From Mycobacterium sp. (GTDB lineage Bacteria; Actinomycetota; Actinomycetes; Mycobacteriales; Mycobacteriaceae): a DNA stretch of 44,909 nt. The DNA is taken from positions 1-44,909 of the forward strand of contig JAGQTV010000027.1 in assembly GCA_020438845.1 (NCBI GenBank). Reading direction: 5' to 3'. Made by a program: the position numbers and the translations under genes. Positions 15,925 to 25,506 of the stretch are shown piece after piece (the first letter of the stretch is position 1; every line of letters begins with the position of its first letter). The notes beneath the pieces are model-generated. The model searched no databases and was not told the origin of the DNA. It worked only from the letters and a program-made list of their open reading frames with translations.

Positions 15925-17190
15925 TTACTGGCGGTAGCTCGCCAGGAAGTTCCCCAGCCGGTCGATCGCGTTGGCGAGATCCCGGGCCCACGGCAGTGTC
16001 ACGATGCGCAGGTGATCGGGCGCGGGCCAGTTGAACCCGGTTCCCTGGGTCACCAGGATCTTCTCGTCGAGGAGCAGGTCCAGCACCAGCTTCTCGTCGT
16101 CGATGATGTCGTGGACCTCCGGGTCCAGCCGTGGGAAGGCGTACAGCGCGCCCTCGGGCTTGACGCACGAGACGCCGGGGATCTCGTTGAGCTTGGACCA
16201 GGCGAGGTCGCGTTGCTCCAGCAGCCTGCCGCCCGGCAACACCAGATCGTCGATGCTCTGGTGGCCGCCGAGGGCAACCTGAATGGCATGCTGCGCGGGG
16301 ACGTTCGGGCACAGCCGCATGTTGGCCAGCAGGCTGATGCCTTCGATGAAGCTGGTCGCATGATCGGTGGGGCCGGTGATCACCAGCCAGCCGGAGCGGT
16401 AGCCGGCCACCCGGTAGGCCTTGGACAGGCCATTGAAGGTCAAGCAGAGCAGATCAGGTGCCAACGTCGCCAGGCTGACGTGCGCGGCGTCGTCGTAGAG
16501 GATCTTGTCGTAGATCTCGTCGGCCAGCAGCAGCAGTTCGTGCTTGCGAGCCAGATCCACCATCTGCTGCAGAACTTCGCGGCTGTAGACCGCACCGGTC
16601 GGGTTGTTCGGGTTGATCACCACCAGCGCCTTGGTGCGGGGGGTGATCTTGGACTCGAGGTCGGCGAGATCGGGCTGCCAGCCGTTGGTTTCGTCGCAGA
16701 GATAGTGCACCGGGGTGCCACCGGCCAGTGAGGCCGAGGCCGTCCACAGTGGGTAGTCCGGAGCCGGGATGAGCACCTGGTCGCCGTTGTCGAGGAGAGC
16801 CTGCAGCGTCATCGTGATGAGTTCGGAGACCCCGTTACCCAGAAACACCGAGTCCACGTCGAAGCGTGGGAATCCTTCGACGAGTTCGTAGCGGGTGACC
16901 ACGGCGCGCCGCGCGGACAAGATGCCCTTCGAGTCGGAATACCCCTGTGCGTAGGGGAGTGCTTGGATCATGTCCCGCATGATCACGTCAGGCGCCTCGA
17001 AACCGAAGGGGGCCGGGTTGCCGATGTTCAGCTTGAGGATTCGGTGCCCTTCGGCCTCAAGCCGGGACGCATGCTCGTGCACCGGGCCGCGAATCTCGTA
17101 GAGGACGTCCTGCAGCTTGGTCGACTGCGCGAACGTCCGCGGCCGCCGGTGCTGGCTGGTGCCGTGCCAGGGCAGCTGGTGGGTACTCAC
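15925..17190 (-). CDS. aspC: PLP-dependent aminotransferase (AspC/AlaA type)
   Basis: This 421-residue class I aminotransferase is very like Rv0337c, annotated aspC; the AlaA-type glutamate-pyruvate activity is equally possible. Landmarks are KLNIGNPAPFGFEAPD, YSDSKGILSARRAV, FLGNGVSELI, PDYPLWTASASLAGG, the conserved NPNNPTGAV, LADEIYDKI, the PLP-binding lysine in TFNGLSKAYRVAGYRSGW, and the C-terminal arginine in HLRIVTLPW. The GTG start gives VSTHQLPW; a TTG nine codons upstream is the alternative. It is followed by the YibE/F gene and is divergent from the small secreted protein gene, with 129 bases between them for both promoters. Confidence 0.93.
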   Translation of the reverse strand: MSTHQLPWHGTSQHRRPRTFAQSTKLQDVLYEIRGPVHEHASRLEAEGHRILKLNIGNPAPFGFEAPDVIMRDMIQALPYAQGYSDSKGILSARRAVVTRYELVEGFPRFDVDSVFLGNGVSELITMTLQALLDNGDQVLIPAPDYPLWTASASLAGGTPVHYLCDETNGWQPDLADLESKITPRTKALVVINPNNPTGAVYSREVLQQMVDLARKHELLLLADEIYDKILYDDAAHVSLATLAPDLLCLTFNGLSKAYRVAGYRSGWLVITGPTDHATSFIEGISLLANMRLCPNVPAQHAIQVALGGHQSIDDLVLPGGRLLEQRDLAWSKLNEIPGVSCVKPEGALYAFPRLDPEVHDIIDDEKLVLDLLLDEKILVTQGTGFNWPAPDHLRIVTLPWARDLANAIDRLGNFLASYRQ

Positions 17191-17319
17191 GCGGTCTAGT
17201 GTCCCACGCTCACGCAATCGGTTTTTCCCGTCACATCTCGTGCTCGGTTTTACAACACACCGGATACGACCTGGTTATTGACGGTAAAGCAGCGCGTTTC
17301 CGCTGGTTAGCTTGCAGGC

Positions 17320-17745
17320 ATGTCACAGAAGTTGCACAGCTTGGCCCGCAGCGTCACCTGCGTAGTGGCGGCAGCGAGCGCACTGACCGTCGCCGCCCCG
17401 GCGCATGCTGATCCCTCCTCGTTGAGTGGCACTTACTCCTTGGTAGGCGGCGACGACGATTTGTATGCAACGGTCACGTCGAACTGCGCGACCCCGGGAT
17501 GCACGGCCAGTGTGGTCAGCAACAAGGGCTGGACGAGCGTGGCGACTTTGGCGAATGGTCGGTGGGGTTTCGACGTCACGAAGCCCGACGGCGTCGTGTG
17601 TGCGGACGGCAGCTACGCCCCGGTGATCATCGCCTACTCCGTCGATGCGTCGACTCTGACGGGAACCGTGACGGCTGACTCCAATGGCGAATGTCCTGGC
17701 GGTCAGATCACCCAGGTGCCGGTGCAACTCAAGAAGATCAGCTAG
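17320..17745 (+). CDS. Small secreted protein
   Basis: The 141-residue protein starts with a classical Sec signal peptide (MSQKLHSLARSVTCVV...ALTVAAPAHA, cleavage after AHA at about residue 30). The mature part of about 110 residues is beta-rich with four cysteines (NCATPGC, VVCADG, GECPGG), which could form two disulphides. This build is common among small exported mycobacterial proteins, but no function is known. It is divergent from aspC. Its stop overlaps the stop of the glycosyltransferase gene by 4 bp, tail to tail. Confidence 0.8.
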   Translation: MSQKLHSLARSVTCVVAAASALTVAAPAHADPSSLSGTYSLVGGDDDLYATVTSNCATPGCTASVVSNKGWTSVATLANGRWGFDVTKPDGVVCADGSYAPVIIAYSVDASTLTGTVTADSNGECPGGQITQVPVQLKKIS

Positions 17746-19496
17746 CCACCGGCTGCCGGCGAAACGCAGAACACTTCGTCCAGGGTTGCGGAGCGCATCG
17801 CTTCGCCGGCTTGGTGGCGGTCGAATCGTGCGGTGTCGACCATCACCGGGCCGGTTACGGAGGCATCGGTAATGATGTGGCGGTCGGTCCTGGCGCCGAC
17901 GGGAGCGTTCAGCCTGTCCTGCCGGGTTTCCCAATCGATCACTTTGACAACCGGTGCCCCGTCGTTGGCGACTTTCGGAAACGTGTGGGCATCGTCGACG
18001 TTGAGCCCGACGGCGAATACATCGGGCTCCGTCCCGAGCACCTGCGAAAGCCGGGCGATGTAGGGCTCGGTCGCGAAGAATTGCCAACCCTCACCGATGT
18101 GCAACCAGTACCGCCCGTGCACCTGACTGCGAATCTGGCCTGGCTCGGCCGGGCAGCGGAGGCTGATCTCGGCGAACGGATAGATGTCGGCGAGGCGCTG
18201 CCGGTCGGCTTCTGACAGAGCATGATCGACGATGAGGAACCGGCCAACGCTCGATAGATCCGAGCAGCAGTTGAGAAACGAATTCAGCGTCCGTTCGGTG
18301 GCTGCGACATCGGCCCCGGCTGCGATGCTGACGGTCACCTCAGCGTTTTTGGCTTCCGCGGCCAAGGTGGGCACCAGTGCGGCGGGATACTCCTTGGTCT
18401 GCTCCATCAGCTTTTTCGCCAGGAACTCCCAATTGGACATGATGCGCGGGTGTTCACTCTCGGGGACGTCGTCCCAGACGGCCAGTATGCGGCGGCACAG
18501 GTCGAACGCCTCTGCGGTTCTGCCGATCCACGAGGCGCATACCGACTGCTCATCGAGGGCTCGGAAGCGATACACATCGCGATTGACGAACAACGAATCG
18601 TCGGGCAACGGGATCGCCGCGGCGCGTTCTGCGAACAATCGGCCCAGCGTCCACCGCTTGTTTCTCCGGTAGTAGACGGCGATGTCGTGGAGAGGCTCGG
18701 CCCGACGCGGCCGGTACTCCCAGGCCCGCAGATACGCGTCGAGCACTTGTGGCCACGGCTCCCCGAGCATCTCCATCGCCGTTCCGGCGCGCCACAGCGA
18801 GTAGAACACCTCTTCTTCCCAGCCGCCCATCTCTGCGCGGCGCAAGTACCAGGTACGCGTGTTGGTCCAGTCGCGGAGGCAGTTGTACGAGCGTGCGATG
18901 TAGAAGACCGATCGCGCGTCGTTGGGATTGCGCTCAACTTCGGCCATCAGCAGGTCGACGTCGCGCTGGTACTTCTGCGGGTCCAGGTTGCGTCCACCGA
19001 GCCGGCGCGACTGAACCAGGTAGTCGCCCTCCAGTCGACGGCTGGAGAAGGGCTGATCGCACACCGCGACCTCGTGCACCACTCCCTGGTAGCGGAATGG
19101 CATTCCATCGCGGAATATCTGGGCCCGCCAGTACGAGACTCCGGGGGACTCCACGAGCATCTCGTAGCGATCGGCGCTCAATGCGCTCAGATCCAGGGTG
19201 CCCAACACCAAGTCGTCGGCGTCCATCACCCAGATGTAGTCGGCATGTCCCTGTGCCAGCGCGAGGGCTTCAGAACGATTGTGGCCGAAGTTCCGCCAGG
19301 GGCGCTCGTGCAGTTCACCCGGAATTCCCAGTTCCGCCATGTGACCCCGGATCACGTCCTGGGTACCGTCGTCGGATCCGGTGTCGACGATCACCCAGGT
19401 GTGGATGTACGGCGCGACCGTGTCGAACAGTTCGCTAATGATGTGTGCCTCATTGCGAACGATCATGTTCAGGCAGATCGAGGGCTGTTGAGTCAT
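17742..19496 (-). CDS. GT2 glycosyltransferase with TPR-like middle
   Basis: The 584-residue protein has a family 2 glycosyltransferase domain at the N-terminus: CLNMIVRNEAHII, VIVDTGSDDGTQDVI, the nucleotide-sugar contact WVMDADDL (DxD at 92-94) and FRYQGVVHEV. The middle (about 180-360) is made of helical pairs typical of TPR-type GT2 proteins (DARSVFYIARSYNCLRDW, EEVFYSLWRAGTAMEMLG, RAEPLHDIAVYYR). The C-terminal 200 residues are globular and unassigned. It has no signal peptide or membrane helix, so it probably acts on the cytoplasmic side on a sugar or lipid acceptor. A 91-base gap with a terminator hairpin separates it from the upstream Fe-S reductase gene, so it likely has its own promoter. 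Confidence 0.85.
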   Translation of the reverse strand: MTQQPSICLNMIVRNEAHIISELFDTVAPYIHTWVIVDTGSDDGTQDVIRGHMAELGIPGELHERPWRNFGHNRSEALALAQGHADYIWVMDADDLVLGTLDLSALSADRYEMLVESPGVSYWRAQIFRDGMPFRYQGVVHEVAVCDQPFSSRRLEGDYLVQSRRLGGRNLDPQKYQRDVDLLMAEVERNPNDARSVFYIARSYNCLRDWTNTRTWYLRRAEMGGWEEEVFYSLWRAGTAMEMLGEPWPQVLDAYLRAWEYRPRRAEPLHDIAVYYRRNKRWTLGRLFAERAAAIPLPDDSLFVNRDVYRFRALDEQSVCASWIGRTAEAFDLCRRILAVWDDVPESEHPRIMSNWEFLAKKLMEQTKEYPAALVPTLAAEAKNAEVTVSIAAGADVAATERTLNSFLNCCSDLSSVGRFLIVDHALSEADRQRLADIYPFAEISLRCPAEPGQIRSQVHGRYWLHIGEGWQFFATEPYIARLSQVLGTEPDVFAVGLNVDDAHTFPKVANDGAPVVKVIDWETRQDRLNAPVGARTDRHIITDASVTGPVMVDTARFDRHQAGEAMRSATLDEVFCVSPAAGG

Positions 19497-19561
19497 CTTT
19501 CCCTTTTCAGACCGAGCCGCGGCGAGCGCCTGATAGACGTTACAGTCGGCTGCCTGGGAAA

Positions 19562-19585
19562 CGTCGCCGTGTACCTACGGCGACG
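19562..19585 (-). terminator. Terminator of the Fe-S reductase gene
   Basis: CGTCGCCGT (19562-19570) pairs perfectly with ACGGCGACG (19577-19585) around a six-base loop. It lies directly after the stop codon of the reductase gene, and on the minus strand it is followed by TTTCCC. It is a short-U intrinsic terminator of the kind common in mycobacteria. Confidence 0.7.
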
Positions 19586-19587
19586 AG

Positions 19588-22530
19588 CTACTGGCCGCGC
19601 TTCCCCGGGGGACGGGCGCCCTTGGCGATTCCCAGCCCCTTCACCGGCGGTGCCTCGGCCGCGGGCTCTACTGCGGGAGCGCTCTCGGGTGCCGGTGCCG
19701 GGTGGGATGTCGGTTCGGGTTCCCCGGCGGGCGACGGCTCGGCTGGTGCAGGGGGCGGCTCAGCTGGGGCTGGGGCCGATTTCTTGGCTCCGGGACGACG
19801 CGCACCCGGTGCGATTCCAAGGCCCTTCACCGGGGCCGTGGGCGCGGCCGGAGTGGTCGGCGCCGTGGGAGCTGCCGGTGCCGTGGGTGCCGTCGGCGCC
19901 GTGGGAGCTGCCGGTGCCGTCGGAGCAGCCGCAGCGGCGGGCGCCGATTTCTTGGCACCCGGGCGCTTGGCTCCGGTCGCGATGCCCAGGCCCTTCACGG
20001 GCTGAGCGGGGGCAGGCGCAGCGGTCGAGGCGGCCTCAGCGGGCGCAGCGGTCGAGGCGGCCTCAGCGGGCGCAGCGGTCGAGGCGGCCTCAGCGGCTGG
20101 GACCGCCTTCTTGGCGCCCGGTCGCTTCGCCCCCGCAGCGAGGCCCAGTCCCTTTGCCGGCGCGGCGGGTGCCGCCGGTGCGGTCGGCGCTGCGGGCGTC
20201 GCGGGTGCCGCTGCAGGTGCGGCCGCCTTGGGTGCGGGTGCGGGCTCGGGAGCGGCCGGCTTTACGGCGGGGGCGGCCGCCGCGGCCAGTTCCGCCGCGG
20301 TGCCCTTCGCGGGCAGCGTGATGGTGTTCCGGTCCAGTGACCCGAGCAGCAGTTGGGCCACATCCACCACCTCGACGTCCTCGCCCCTGCCCCGGTCACC
20401 CACCCCGTCGGTGAGCATCACGCGGCAGAACGGACAGCCGGTCGCGATCGTCGTCGCATCGAGGGTCAGGGCCTCGTCGACCCGGTTGTGATTGATCCGC
20501 TCGCCGAGGTGCTCCTCCATCCACATCCGGGCTCCGCCGGCGCCGCAGCAGAAGCCGCGCTCGGCGTGCCGCGGCATCTCGGTCAGCGTCGCGCCGGCCG
20601 CACCGATCAGTTCGCGTGGCGCCTCGTAGACCTTGTTGTGCCGGCCCAGGTAGCAGGGGTCGTGGTAGGTGAGCGTTCCGCCGTCCACCCTGTTCACCGG
20701 AACCAGTTTCTTGTCACGGACCAGGCGGTTGAGCAGTTGGGTGTGGTGCAGCACGGTGTAGTTGCCGCCGACCTGCGGGTACTCCCGACCCAGGGTGTTG
20801 AAGCAGTGCGGGCAGGTGACCACGACCTTGCGGTCCACCCGCTCGACTCCTTCGAATAGTGCGTTGATGGTCTCGACGTTCTGGGCGGCTAACTGCTGGA
20901 ACAGGAATTCGTTGCCCGAGCGTCGTGCGGAGTCGCCGGTGCAGGTCTCACCGTCGCCGAGCACGAGGAACTTCACCCCTGCGGCAGCGAGCAGTTCAGC
21001 AACCGCCTTGGTGGTCTTCTTGGCGCGGTCGTCCAGGGCACCGGCACAGCCCACCCAGAACAGGTACTCGAAGCCGGCGAAGGAGTCCACGTCCTTGCCG
21101 TAGACCGGTACGTCGAAGTCGACCTCGTCGATCCAGGTGAGGCGCTCCTTTTGGTTCTGGCCCCACGGGTTGCCCTTGTTCTCCAGGTTCTTATAGAGGC
21201 CACCCAGTTCACCGGGGAACTCCGATTCCACCATCACCTGGTAGCGGCGCATATCGACAATGTGATCGATGTGTTCGATGTCTACCGGGCACTGCTCGAC
21301 GCATGCGCCGCACGTGGTGCACGACCACAGCACGTCCGGGTCGATCACACCGAGAGCGGCGGCGTCACCCACCAGTGGACGGGTGGCCTGCAGTGGGGAG
21401 TCAGCGGGCACCCGGGGGAAACCGGACTCGGGAACGTGATGCTCGTCGTGACCCAGTTCCAGGCCGCCCTCCTGGTCGACGAGGGCGTCGGCGGTCGTGT
21501 CCTTCTCGCCGAAGATGTAGGGCGCCTTCGCGAACAGTATGTCGCGCAGATCCATGATGAGGAGCTTGGGCGACAACGGCTTGTCGGTGTTCCAGGCCGG
21601 GCACTGCGACTGGCAACGGCCGCACTCGGTGCAGGTGGCTAAGTCGAGGTACCCCTTCCAGGTGAAATCCTCGATTTTTCCCCGGCCGAACACGGCGTCC
21701 TCCGCGGGATCCTCGAAGTCGATGTAGGTGCCCTTCGACTCCATCGGCAGCAGCGGACCTAGCGCATTGGGCAGCCGCTTGAAGGTGACGTTGAGCGGGG
21801 CCAGGCCGATGTGCAGGTGCTTGGAGTGCAGCACGATCAGCGAGAAGACCAGCATCACGCCGATGTGGAGCAGCAGGGCGACGGTCTCGATCCAGACGTT
21901 GGCGGTGTGCCCCAGCGGAGCCAACAACGTGGCCATGCCGTGGGAGAAGAACGCGCCCCAGCCGTAGGGGAACTCTTCACCGAGAACGTTGACCGAGGCG
22001 CCGCGGAAGAACGCGTAGGTGAAGATGACCAGGAAGATCATGAAGAGGATCAGCCAGGCCCCGCCATTGTGCGAGCCGTAGAAGCGTGACGCGCGGCCGT
22101 ATTCCTTGGGCTCGGAGCGCAGTCGGATGATCGCGAAGGTGATGATGCCTGTCAGCACGGCGACGGCGAAGAAATCCTGGAGAAAGCCCAGAGCGTCCCA
22201 TCTGCCGATGAGCGGGATGTGGAATCTGGGGTTGAACAGCACGCCGTAGGCCTCGATGTAGACCGTGATCAGGATGAAGAAGCCCCACATGGTGAAGAAA
22301 TGCGCCGTGCCGGGTAGCGACCAGCGGAGCAGCCGGGTTTGACCGAACACCTCTTTGATCTGGTTACCGATCCGCTCGGCCAGGTGGTTTTTCCGGCCTC
22401 TTTCGTCGGCGGTCGGTTGCCCCGAACTGATCAGCTTGGTCAACCACAAGATGCGGCTCAGAGCCAGGAAGCCGACGACGACGGTCATGGTGAGGCCGAC
22501 GAGCAGCCGGATCAAAGTCTGCGTCTCCAC
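19588..22530 (-). CDS. Membrane Fe-S oxidoreductase (heterodisulfide-reductase-like)
   Basis: The 980-residue protein resembles Rv0338c. The first 250 residues hold five to six transmembrane helices of the NarI/HdrE-type cytochrome b build, with several histidines (GTAHFFTMWGFF, FFSHGMATLLAPLGHTANVW, LLLHIGVML) that may carry haem. Two 4Fe-4S ferredoxin motifs follow (CTECGRCQSQCP and CTTCGACVEQCP). Then come two CCG domains of the HdrB/GlpC type: WVGCAGA..., TCPHCFN, HDPCYLGRHN, FCCGAGGARMWMEE and GCPFCRVML. It probably passes electrons between the quinone pool and a cytosolic partner. The last 230 residues are a low-complexity Ala/Pro tail with four copies of a KGLG-x-A-x-GA-x-RPG motif. 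METQTL is a clean start. Confidence 0.92.
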   Translation of the reverse strand: METQTLIRLLVGLTMTVVVGFLALSRILWLTKLISSGQPTADERGRKNHLAERIGNQIKEVFGQTRLLRWSLPGTAHFFTMWGFFILITVYIEAYGVLFNPRFHIPLIGRWDALGFLQDFFAVAVLTGIITFAIIRLRSEPKEYGRASRFYGSHNGGAWLILFMIFLVIFTYAFFRGASVNVLGEEFPYGWGAFFSHGMATLLAPLGHTANVWIETVALLLHIGVMLVFSLIVLHSKHLHIGLAPLNVTFKRLPNALGPLLPMESKGTYIDFEDPAEDAVFGRGKIEDFTWKGYLDLATCTECGRCQSQCPAWNTDKPLSPKLLIMDLRDILFAKAPYIFGEKDTTADALVDQEGGLELGHDEHHVPESGFPRVPADSPLQATRPLVGDAAALGVIDPDVLWSCTTCGACVEQCPVDIEHIDHIVDMRRYQVMVESEFPGELGGLYKNLENKGNPWGQNQKERLTWIDEVDFDVPVYGKDVDSFAGFEYLFWVGCAGALDDRAKKTTKAVAELLAAAGVKFLVLGDGETCTGDSARRSGNEFLFQQLAAQNVETINALFEGVERVDRKVVVTCPHCFNTLGREYPQVGGNYTVLHHTQLLNRLVRDKKLVPVNRVDGGTLTYHDPCYLGRHNKVYEAPRELIGAAGATLTEMPRHAERGFCCGAGGARMWMEEHLGERINHNRVDEALTLDATTIATGCPFCRVMLTDGVGDRGRGEDVEVVDVAQLLLGSLDRNTITLPAKGTAAELAAAAAPAVKPAAPEPAPAPKAAAPAAAPATPAAPTAPAAPAAPAKGLGLAAGAKRPGAKKAVPAAEAASTAAPAEAASTAAPAEAASTAAPAPAQPVKGLGIATGAKRPGAKKSAPAAAAAPTAPAAPTAPTAPTAPAAPTAPTTPAAPTAPVKGLGIAPGARRPGAKKSAPAPAEPPPAPAEPSPAGEPEPTSHPAPAPESAPAVEPAAEAPPVKGLGIAKGARPPGKRGQ

Positions 22531-22725
22531 GTTTCCCTCTCGAGTTGGGTGGCGCTAACAGGGGCTAATCGTCCCATCCCGAGGTTGGGTACGGTACAGA
22601 GGTTGGCCTAAATTGCTGTCGACGTCGAGGATTGTTCACGCTCAGGGGCATTTCCGACCGTGATGGCGCGCCCTCGCCGGGCCGATGCCTCCGCTGACGG
22701 CGAGCTTCACTGATCGATGCAGTAC
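22531..22725 (-). promoter_or_regulatory. Upstream region of the Fe-S reductase
   Basis: The 195 bases between the two minus-strand genes hold the promoter of the reductase. GAGGTTGG occurs twice (22581 and 22599), 18 bases apart, at a distance suited to a regulator. No known operator fits well, and no gene is visible. Confidence 0.35.
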
Positions 22726-24738
22726 CTACTGCTCTGCCGCAGCCGGCGTGAGCGTAGGGGCCTCCGCCGTGGTTGGGGTTCCTGCCTGTACCGGGGTTTC
22801 AGCTTGTGCCGGGGTCTCGGCTTGGGCCGGGGAGGCAGTTTGTGCCGGAGTCACAGCCTGGGTGGTCGGTCCTTGAGCGACCGTCGTAGGGGGCGGTGCC
22901 ACTGTCGTACTGGGCGGCGCTGCCACTGTCGTACTGGGCGGCGCTGCCGCCGTGGTGGTCGGCTGTGGTGCGGCCGTAGTGGTCGGTTGGGCAGCGGTCG
23001 TGGTCGTTGGGGCAGCGGTCGTTGTGGTGGTGGGCGGCTGAGTGGTCGTCGTCCGGGTGGTCGTGGTCCTCGTCGTGGTCGGTGTGGTCGTGGTGGTGGT
23101 TGGTGTCGTCGTCGTAGTTGTCGCCGTCGTCGTCGTTGTTGATGGTGTAGTTGTCGTTGTGGTCTCTTCGCTGCTCGACGGCGAACTCGTCGGTGGCGGG
23201 GTGACGGTGGTCACGGTGGTCTCGCCGTTACCCCCGGTGACTGTAATAGTCTGTGGTGCAACGGAAGTCGATTCAGCTGGCTCGCCCGGCTTGGTGACCC
23301 GGGTGGTCGTCGTGGTCGGAGTGCTCTCACCACTGGTCAGCGTGAGGGCAAGGCCGCCGACGGCCAGTGCTGCCACGGCGGCGGCGATCCCGAACAACAG
23401 TGGCGGGCGGCGGTACCAGGGCAACGGAGCCTCGGCAAAGATGGAACCGGCGTTGGTGTCCTGCGGCTCGAACTCGACGATCGGGCGGCCGCTGGTCGGC
23501 GGCGGTGGTGACTGGTAATCCTCGCCGAGGTAGGGCACCGGCTCTTTGCCGGCGTCATCGTCCTCCGACCAGGCCAGAGCCCGGAACGTCGATGACGGAG
23601 AGCCGTCCGAGGGGGCGCTGGTGGCCCAGGCGGAGGGGGCTAGGCCGGTCGGTGATTCGGCGATGGTGGGGGCCAGCCCGGTCGGGGCGTCTGCGCCCGG
23701 TCCCGCTAGCAGCGTTGCTCCCACGGCTGCCGTCGCCCACGGTGTCGCGGTGGTGATGACGGGCACCCGAAGTGTCTCGGACAGCCGCCGGCTGATCACC
23801 GGCATCGCGGCACCGCCCCCTGCGGTCGCCACCGCGGCAAGGTTGACCGCGGGAATTCTGTTGCGCTCCAGCACATCCCCGAGTGCGTCCAGGAAGGTGG
23901 CAAGTGGTTGCTCGATCAGGTTGTCCAGTTCGGCCCGGGTGATCTGGACCTCGGCCCGGTAGCCCTGGAGGTCGGCGGTGAGTACCGTGGCGGTCTCGGT
24001 GGACAAGCGCTCCTTGGCCAGTCGGCACTCGCTGCTGAGGCGGACCAGCGATCCCACTGCGGCGGTAGCGGCCGGATCCACCTGTCCGGCCGCCGTCGCG
24101 CCGGCCAACACATGGTTGAGAAGTGCCTGGTCGACGAGGTCTCCGGAGAAATCGGGGAAGCGGACCGTCTCGCCGATAAACGTCAGTCCGGCTCCGGCGT
24201 CGGCCAGTGTGATGCTGCTGCCGCTGGCGCCGAAATCACACAGGGCCACCACGCCGCGGTTGGGTAACCCGGGCTGCGCCTGTAGGGCGGCCAGTGCCGC
24301 GGCGGCGTCGGAGACGATCGTCGGCGGAACGCCGACCGGGGACAGTCCCGGGGTGGCGCGAAGTGCCGCCCGCAACGCCCCAACCGTTGCCGGCCCCCAG
24401 TGTGCGGGCACCGCGACCACGATTGCCGGAGCAGTTCCGCCATCTACCGTCCGGGCCAGCGCCTCGAGGGCCGTGGCGGCCAGGTTCGTACTCAGATGGC
24501 TTGAGCCGTCCATGGCCACCAGCGGCACCGGATCGCCCACCCGCTCGACGAAGCCCCGCAACACCACGTGCTGGGCGAGGCTGGGGCTGCTCAGGTCTGG
24601 AAATTGGGACGGCACTCCGACTTCGGCGGGCCGGTCGTCGAAGAGGGTCAGGACGGCTCGGCGGCTTACCGGTGCCCGACCCGGGCGGGCGGCCACGAGA
24701 TTCGCCGTCCCGATCGAAAGCCCCAGTGCCTGGCTCAT
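22726..24738 (-). CDS. Hsp70-like membrane protein with Thr/Pro tail
   Basis: The 670-residue protein is similar in build to Rv0312. The N-terminal 340 residues are an Hsp70/actin-type ATPase fold: LGLSIGTANLVAA (phosphate 1), AIVVAVPAHWGP, VALCDFGASGSSITL (phosphate 2), ECRLAKERLSTETAT, and VATAGGGAAMPVISRRL (adenosine motif). There is no substrate-binding domain. After a linker comes one transmembrane helix (about 440-465) and a tail of about 200 residues of Thr, Pro and Ala, probably outside the membrane. The start at MSQALG is chosen for its AAAGGA ribosome binding site; an earlier in-frame start adds 13 unlike residues. Function is unknown. Confidence 0.85.
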   Translation of the reverse strand: MSQALGLSIGTANLVAARPGRAPVSRRAVLTLFDDRPAEVGVPSQFPDLSSPSLAQHVVLRGFVERVGDPVPLVAMDGSSHLSTNLAATALEALARTVDGGTAPAIVVAVPAHWGPATVGALRAALRATPGLSPVGVPPTIVSDAAAALAALQAQPGLPNRGVVALCDFGASGSSITLADAGAGLTFIGETVRFPDFSGDLVDQALLNHVLAGATAAGQVDPAATAAVGSLVRLSSECRLAKERLSTETATVLTADLQGYRAEVQITRAELDNLIEQPLATFLDALGDVLERNRIPAVNLAAVATAGGGAAMPVISRRLSETLRVPVITTATPWATAAVGATLLAGPGADAPTGLAPTIAESPTGLAPSAWATSAPSDGSPSSTFRALAWSEDDDAGKEPVPYLGEDYQSPPPPTSGRPIVEFEPQDTNAGSIFAEAPLPWYRRPPLLFGIAAAVAALAVGGLALTLTSGESTPTTTTTRVTKPGEPAESTSVAPQTITVTGGNGETTVTTVTPPPTSSPSSSEETTTTTTPSTTTTTATTTTTTPTTTTTTPTTTRTTTTRTTTTQPPTTTTTAAPTTTTAAQPTTTAAPQPTTTAAAPPSTTVAAPPSTTVAPPPTTVAQGPTTQAVTPAQTASPAQAETPAQAETPVQAGTPTTAEAPTLTPAAAEQ

Positions 24739-24856
24739 GTGGCGGTCCTTTCTGCCGCTGAGGGAGCGGTTGCCCAACCTTAACGGCTGCAGGCCCCGCG
24801 GCTGTCGACGACGACGCCGGGTTTCTCAACGGGTTCAGCAGGTGGCGCCTTGTTCT

Positions 24857-25174
24857 CTAGTCACCCCGTAATTGGTTCGCGACCTGCGTCGAAATCAATT
24901 CCAGATGGTCGGAATCGGTGAGGTCGAGCAGCTGCAGATAGACCCACTGCACCCCGGCCTCGGCAAACGAACCCAACCGGTCGACGATCCGCGCCGGGGT
25001 GCCGAACGCGAACAGCGGAGTCTGGTCGGGCAGTTCGTCGACGTCTCGGCGGATGACGTTCGCCCGCCGGGCAGCTTCGGAAGAGTCGCGGCCCGCGCAC
25101 ACCACCAACACCGCCGAGTAGGTGATGTCACCGGCGTAGGTGGTGTTCGTTGTGGTGGCGGTGAAATCACGAAG
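24857..25174 (-). pseudogene. C-terminal remnant of an F420/LLM-type oxidoreductase
   Basis: The last 105 residues of a luciferase-like (LLM class) oxidoreductase are recognisable: TYSAVLVVCAGRDSSEAARRANVIRRDVDEL, GTPARIVDRLGSFAEAGVQWVYLQLLDLTD and HLELISTQVANQL. These proteins are usually about 300 residues long; the N-terminal two thirds, with the cofactor-binding barrel, is absent. The open frame continues upstream to 25258, but with no family resemblance and no plausible start, so this is a 5'-truncated gene. It lies between the Hsp70-like gene and the debris at 25175-25506. Confidence 0.7.
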
Positions 25175-25506
25175 CGGACCGCCGCGTCGGCAGGCCGGCG
25201 GTGGCAGATCGCCACCCGGTGGCTTTGCACCACCGGGCCAGGGGCGTGTCCAGAACACCGAGATCGGTGACGACCGCGGTCAGCGTCGCCCCTCGGTGGC
25301 TCGGTACAGCGCGGCCGCATCACGCTTGCCCATGGCGGCCCGAGCGCAGTGCTGAGCATGCCGCTCCGCGAAAAGAGTTCTAGAACAACGGGTCCGGCGG
25401 CTCGCCGCCCGCAACATGGAACCCGACTTGGATCAACACGCGGGGCTGGACTGACCGCGCCGGAACGCCGGCGCCGTCCGGATTTCGACGGGAAAAGGCT
25501 TGCGCG
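25175..25506. other. Gene-poor stretch with possible gene debris
   Basis: No intact gene is seen. On the minus strand two short frames have a coding look. One ends AGGEPPDPLF and then a stop (near 25381). The other contains ERHAQHCARAAMGKRD and ends at about 25299. They may be C-terminal relics of lost genes, in line with the truncated oxidoreductase beside them. Confidence 0.35.

Noticed and set aside
22598-22616. IdeR-like iron box before the Fe-S reductase
   Set aside because: Only about 11 of 19 positions match the consensus by eye, too few to claim.
23022-23180. Simple GTGGTC-type repeats that look like a microsatellite or CRISPR-like array
   Set aside because: They encode the Thr-rich tail of the Hsp70-like protein. 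There are no spacers and no regular repeat unit.
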